Shown piece by piece: positions 60,232-64,000 of a stretch of DNA of 64,000 nt. Source of the DNA: an uncultured Clostridia bacterium (GTDB lineage: Bacteria; Bacillota; Clostridia; Oscillospirales; Acutalibacteraceae); contig CANPVE010000006.1 in the NCBI GenBank assembly GCA_947581635.1, positions 1-64,000 on the forward strand, given 5' to 3'. Position 1 is the first letter of the stretch. Each line of letters starts with the position of its first letter. The notes under the pieces are model-generated. The model was not told the DNA's origin and made no database searches. It saw nothing but the letters and a program-made list of their open reading frames with translations. Both the position numbers and the translations under genes were made by a program.

Positions 60232-62934
60232 TTATTCGGTGCGAAGCGCCACCACGGGGTCTTTCTTGGCAGCCATGCCGGAGGGAATCAGACCCGCTAT
60301 AAGGGTGAGCGCCATGCTGATAATCACCAGAACGATCGCGCCAACCCACGGAAGCTTCGATACGTTTGATATGCCCGAAACCGCCTCAATTATGCTGTTT
60401 ACCGGAATATTGAGCAGCAGCGTAATGCCTATGCCCAGTGCGCCCGATACGAAGCCTATGATAAGTGTTTCGGCGTTGAATACCCTCGATATATCCTTCT
60501 TTGAGGCACCTATGGAGCGGAGTATTCCGATTTCCTTGGTTCTTTCAAGCACCGAGATATAAGTGATAATACCTATCATTATTGAAGATACTACAAGCGA
60601 TATCGAAACGAACGCGATAAGCACGTACGATATCATATTGATGATAGTGGAGACAGAGGACATCATTATACCCACTATATCGGTATAGGTGATTTGCTCT
60701 TCGTCCTCTTTGCCGCTGTTGTAATCGTCTATGAGCGCCTCTATAGATTCCTTGGATTCAAAATCCACCGGGTAAAGCAGAATCGCGCTGGGGTCGTCTA
60801 TATCCGCCACACCGAGCTTAATGAGGTTCTCTTCGTATGTGGTCTCAGGCTCGTTTTGGCTCATATATCTCTTTAGCATGGCGGTTCTCTCTTCCTCGGA
60901 AAGCGACGCCATATACTTCTGCTGTTCCTCGGGCAACGATGCGAGATATTCGTTCATCATCTGCTGCTGAAGCTGCATTTTCTGCTGATACGCCGCTATC
61001 TCCTCGGGGGTCATCTTCGTGAGATCCGGCTCTGCATCGGAGTCCTCGTCCGATTCAAAGGGTGCTCCCGTAAAAATGTCCGTGTCCTGATCGGCAATTT
61101 GATCCTTGACTATCTCGCTTTCCTTTGCGTGTTCGATGACGTATTCCACAAGCCCGTGGGTATAGCCGACCGCACCGTTGATGGAGGCGGCCGCCGCATC
61201 GTCGTTCGGGCGAACTATTCCGACTACCTTAATATCCACGCCGTTATCAACGGCCTTTTTAAGCAAAATTTCGTCGTCGCTGATGTCGAACCAGGTGTCT
61301 GTAGCGGCGTCGTGGGAATAAAGCTCACTGCTGAGCACCAGCTTGAACTTGAGGTTCAGCAAATCGTCGTATGTGAAAGACATCGGTTCAGTCTCGACCG
61401 TCTGACCGTCCATGAGCTTTTTCATGTTTTCCTCAAGCTCCGACTGATCTTTAAGCCCCAGAGAGTAAAGCGCAACATCGCTTATCTCGTTCTTTTTGTT
61501 GACGGCTATGACAACCTCATCGTATTTCTCGGGCCATCTGCCCGCTACCATGTCGTACTGGGATTCAAGCAGTCTTTGATTGCCGAGCAGTTCGCTCCAG
61601 AAGTCGCCGGAACCGCTGAACATCATACTTCCGCTGTTGGCCTGAGAACCCATGCCCATGCTCTCCATAACGGTACTGGGATTGACCCTGACCACGCCGT
61701 CTGACGTGTCGGATTTGTATACATTGAGCGTGACGTCGTAGGAGTACTGTATATCACTGGTGTAGTCCGACATGGTTTTACCGTTCTCGTCATTCTCGAT
61801 AAATTTCTTGAAGTCGGCGAGGTTGTTTGTGCTTATTTCGGAAACCATGGTGTTCATCAGCTCTGACATGACGTCGGAGGAATACACCTTGTCAAGCTCG
61901 TGCTCGGTTTCGTTGGACCGCGCGTCCTGAATAGTGGTTACCATTGAGGCTAGATCCACCGATTCTTTCTGAATGGTTATGGGGTAGGAGGAAAGCGTAT
62001 CCTCCTGCGCCTTGTCTATATAAAGCTGGAAACCGTTGGAAAGCGAGAGTATAAGCGCGATACCGATAATGCCTATGCTGCCCGCGAAAGCGGTGAGGAT
62101 TGTCCGTCCTTTCTTGGTCATGAGGTTGTTAAGCGAAAGCGAAAAAGCGGTGAAGAGAGACATCGACGTTTTGTTTTTCTTTGTCTTTGTTTTTTTCTCC
62201 TTCTTCTTTTTCTCCTTATCCCCGTCGACCGCCGAAGTTGCCGTATATTCGCTCGGATTGTACGGGTTGGAATCGTCGATTATATTGCCGTCCAGCAGTC
62301 GCACTATTCGCGATGAATATTTTTCGGCCAGCTCAGGATTGTGCGTCACCATTATGATGAGCTTCTCCTTGGCTATTTCCTTGAGCAGCTCCATTATCTG
62401 AACACTGGTCGCTGAATCCAGCGCGCCGGTTGGCTCGTCGGCGAGAAGTATTTCGGGATTGTTTACCAACGCGCGGGCAATGGCCACTCGCTGCATCTGT
62501 CCGCCCGACATCTGATTGGGCTTTTTGCGGAGCTGATCGCCCAACCCCACCTTTTGCAGCACCTCGGTGGCGCGTCTGCGGCGCTCCGATTTGGAAACGC
62601 CAGAGAGTGTCAGCGCCAACTCGACGTTTGACAGTACAGTTTGATGCGGAATAAGATTGTAATTCTGAAAGACGAAGCCTATCGAATGATTGCGGTAGGT
62701 GTCCCAGTCGCTGTCTTTAAACTTCTTGGTTGATTTGCCGTTAATGCTCAGGTCACCGCTGTCGTATCTGTCAAGGCCGCCGATGATGTTGAGCATAGTG
62801 GTCTTGCCGCAGCCCGAAGGACCGAGTATTGAAACGAATTCATTCTCGCGGAATTCTATGCTCACTCCCTTGAGCGCCTGAACCTGTGTGCTTCCGCTGG
62901 AATAAGACTTAACTATGTCCGTAAGTTTCAGCAT
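60232..62934 (-). CDS. MacB-type ABC transporter, ATPase-permease fusion
   Basis: This 900-residue protein has an N-terminal ABC ATPase (Walker A GPSGCGKTT, signature MSGGQMQR, Walker B ILLADEPTG, about residues 1-230), a basic linker (KKKKEKKTKTKKNKT), one membrane segment, a large extracellular MacB-type domain, and three C-terminal FtsX-type membrane segments with 'ERTKEIGILRSIGASKKDIS' and 'GLIPSGMAAKKDPVVALRTE'. Such proteins drive lipoprotein or peptide extrusion, or signal across the membrane, rather than moving solutes through a channel. The extracellular part holds a Gln/Met-rich helix ('EEIAAYQQKMQLQQQMMNEYLA'). GGGAAA precedes the ATG. No partner protein is adjacent. Confidence 0.92.
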   Translation of the reverse strand: MLKLTDIVKSYSSGSTQVQALKGVSIEFRENEFVSILGPSGCGKTTMLNIIGGLDRYDSGDLSINGKSTKKFKDSDWDTYRNHSIGFVFQNYNLIPHQTVLSNVELALTLSGVSKSERRRRATEVLQKVGLGDQLRKKPNQMSGGQMQRVAIARALVNNPEILLADEPTGALDSATSVQIMELLKEIAKEKLIIMVTHNPELAEKYSSRIVRLLDGNIIDDSNPYNPSEYTATSAVDGDKEKKKKEKKTKTKKNKTSMSLFTAFSLSLNNLMTKKGRTILTAFAGSIGIIGIALILSLSNGFQLYIDKAQEDTLSSYPITIQKESVDLASMVTTIQDARSNETEHELDKVYSSDVMSELMNTMVSEISTNNLADFKKFIENDENGKTMSDYTSDIQYSYDVTLNVYKSDTSDGVVRVNPSTVMESMGMGSQANSGSMMFSGSGDFWSELLGNQRLLESQYDMVAGRWPEKYDEVVIAVNKKNEISDVALYSLGLKDQSELEENMKKLMDGQTVETEPMSFTYDDLLNLKFKLVLSSELYSHDAATDTWFDISDDEILLKKAVDNGVDIKVVGIVRPNDDAAAASINGAVGYTHGLVEYVIEHAKESEIVKDQIADQDTDIFTGAPFESDEDSDAEPDLTKMTPEEIAAYQQKMQLQQQMMNEYLASLPEEQQKYMASLSEEERTAMLKRYMSQNEPETTYEENLIKLGVADIDDPSAILLYPVDFESKESIEALIDDYNSGKEDEEQITYTDIVGIMMSSVSTIINMISYVLIAFVSISLVVSSIMIGIITYISVLERTKEIGILRSIGASKKDISRVFNAETLIIGFVSGALGIGITLLLNIPVNSIIEAVSGISNVSKLPWVGAIVLVIISMALTLIAGLIPSGMAAKKDPVVALRTE

Positions 62935-63100
62935 AAATTCAATTTCCCTTTCAAATCATTTCTTTGCTTCTTTGTCTGATGCCATGCATGGAGTATATTG
63001 TTCCAATATAAACTGAATTTAAACTAACACTGTCTAAATTTGGTTTATAAAATTAACAATTTGTGAATTAACATGAGATTGATTCGCTGCATGACAAATT

Positions 63101-64000
63101 TTACCACCTCACAATGACAACGCCTTCGGGGTGAAGTCTGCCGTTGTCGTAGAGATTTGCGAAGAATATCTCCTTGCCGTCCATGTAGGGAGTGTCCACA
63201 GTCTCGTCAGAGCAGTTTATTATTATCTTGAGCTGATGATTGTCCCCGTCGAGCTTGATGTATTCTATCACGCGGTCGTTGTTTATCTCGTTGGGAAAGT
63301 GGAAGTTCCTGCTGCGGAAAAGCGGCTCGTTTTTGCGCAGCCATATCAGGCGCTTTATCATATTGATGCGGTCGTCAAACTGTCCCGCGTCGATTTTATC
63401 CCACGGCATACATCTGCGGCAGTCGGGGTCGCCGCCGCCGTCCATGCCTATTTCGGTCCCATAATAGATGCAGGGACTGCCCGGCATGGTGAAGAGCACG
63501 GCGAGCTGTTGGTACACCACATTCATATTCTGCCTGTTGCGTCTGAATACGCGCTCGGTGTCATGAGAATCCAGCAGATTGAAAAGCACGTCGTTGGTGT
63601 GCTGCATATACATGGTGTAGCAGCGGTTGATCATATATTCAAAATCCGACTTCTTGCGCGCCTTGTCTATCCAGAAATCCGTGATGCTGCTCGAGAGCGG
63701 GTAATTCATGACCGAATCGAATTCATCGCCCCTCAGCCATGGCATTGCGTTGTGCCATATCTCACCCAGTATATAAAAATCGTTCTTTATGTGTTTGAGC
63801 GCATAGCGAAGTGTTTTGCAGAATTGGTGGGAGACTTCGTTGGCGACGTCGAGGCGTATGCCGTCTATGTCGAAATTCTTTGTCCAATATTCCACGACCC
63901 CCACGAGATAATCCACTACTTCGGGATTATTGGTGTTGAGCTTGGGCATACCGGCAAAGAAGCCAAAGGAGTACATTTTGCCGTCTCGGGTGTCCCAGCG
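63101..64000 (-). CDS. GH13 alpha-amylase-family enzyme (5' end beyond the window)
   Basis: This is the C-terminal 299 residues of a family GH13 enzyme; the frame is open to the window edge, so the N-terminus is missing. Conserved region II 'FDIDGIRLDVANEV' holds the catalytic Asp, region III 'ILGEIWHNAMPW' holds the general acid Glu, and region IV 'NLLDSHDTERV' holds the transition-state Asp. The set fits the neopullulanase/cyclomaltodextrinase subgroup acting on maltooligosaccharides. The C-terminal beta domain ends 'RLHPEGVVIVRW'. It could use sugars brought in by the importer at 33.8-36.9 kb, though that is a guess. Confidence 0.92.
   Translation of the reverse strand, partial: RWDTRDGKMYSFGFFAGMPKLNTNNPEVVDYLVGVVEYWTKNFDIDGIRLDVANEVSHQFCKTLRYALKHIKNDFYILGEIWHNAMPWLRGDEFDSVMNYPLSSSITDFWIDKARKKSDFEYMINRCYTMYMQHTNDVLFNLLDSHDTERVFRRNRQNMNVVYQQLAVLFTMPGSPCIYYGTEIGMDGGGDPDCRRCMPWDKIDAGQFDDRINMIKRLIWLRKNEPLFRSRNFHFPNEINNDRVIEYIKLDGDNHQLKIIINCSDETVDTPYMDGKEIFFANLYDNGRLHPEGVVIVRW

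Overview
The window looks like a chromosomal segment of an anaerobic Gram-positive bacterium of the class Clostridia, probably an uncultured gut or rumen lineage. The signs are a one-gene pyruvate:ferredoxin oxidoreductase, an RnfC-type ferredoxin protein, lipoproteins and an LCP cell-wall ligase with no outer-membrane proteins, an archaeal-type aspartyl-tRNA synthetase with GatCAB, frequent TTG/GTG starts and strong SD sites. Placement below class is inference. Nothing in the window is clearly phage, transposon or CRISPR.

Layout. 1-9 kb: RnfC-like protein, MecA-like protein, secreted endonuclease/exonuclease/phosphatase-fold protein, small lipoprotein, EF-G-like GTPase and a membrane protein. 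9-14.2 kb: an indirect Asn-tRNA operon (aspS, then gatC-gatA-gatB, minus strand) behind a promoter, a 49-codon leader ORF with five consecutive Asn codons, and mutually exclusive antiterminator and terminator hairpins. 14.3-20.3 kb: a C_GCAxxG_C_C redox protein, larE/larC/larB, a coupled pair of small membrane proteins behind a structured leader with its own terminator, and a DUF3842 protein. 20.5-27.2 kb: an SdpR/SdpI-type pair with palindromic operators, an LCP ligase, GNAT, YdcF-like and MscS proteins, and a small XRE regulator. 27.6-38.1 kb: nifJ, vanZ-like, galE, a sugar ABC importer without its ATPase, and a lipoprotein whose two substrate-binding lobes appear in swapped order. 38.3-38.8 kb: five tRNAs (Gly, Arg, His, Gln, Lys). 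39-43.6 kb: an ECF sigma factor with its coupled membrane partner, then trkA-trkH.

44.0-59.9 kb: a large plus-strand exopolysaccharide locus. It has a Gram-positive Pel core (a DUF2194 protein, pelF, pelG, two GT8 enzymes, a PelD c-di-GMP receptor fused to a degenerate sugar-nucleotide epimerase domain, and pelE), followed by a large GT-C-like membrane protein and three more glycosyltransferases. 60.2-64 kb: a MacB-type ABC transporter and the 3' part of a GH13 amylase cut by the window edge.

A dispersed intergenic repeat of about 110-170 bp occurs six times. In five copies it starts at or within about 30 bases of a stop codon, always in the same orientation relative to that gene. Two copies carry a tandem duplication (91-bp and 106-bp periods). 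The strongest candidates for something unusual are the Asn-codon attenuator of aspS-gatCAB, the epimerase-PelD fusion in the Pel-type locus, the structured leader at 19.4-19.65 kb, the stop-codon-associated repeat family and the lobe-swapped binding protein. All protein assignments were made by eye from motifs; no database search was run.
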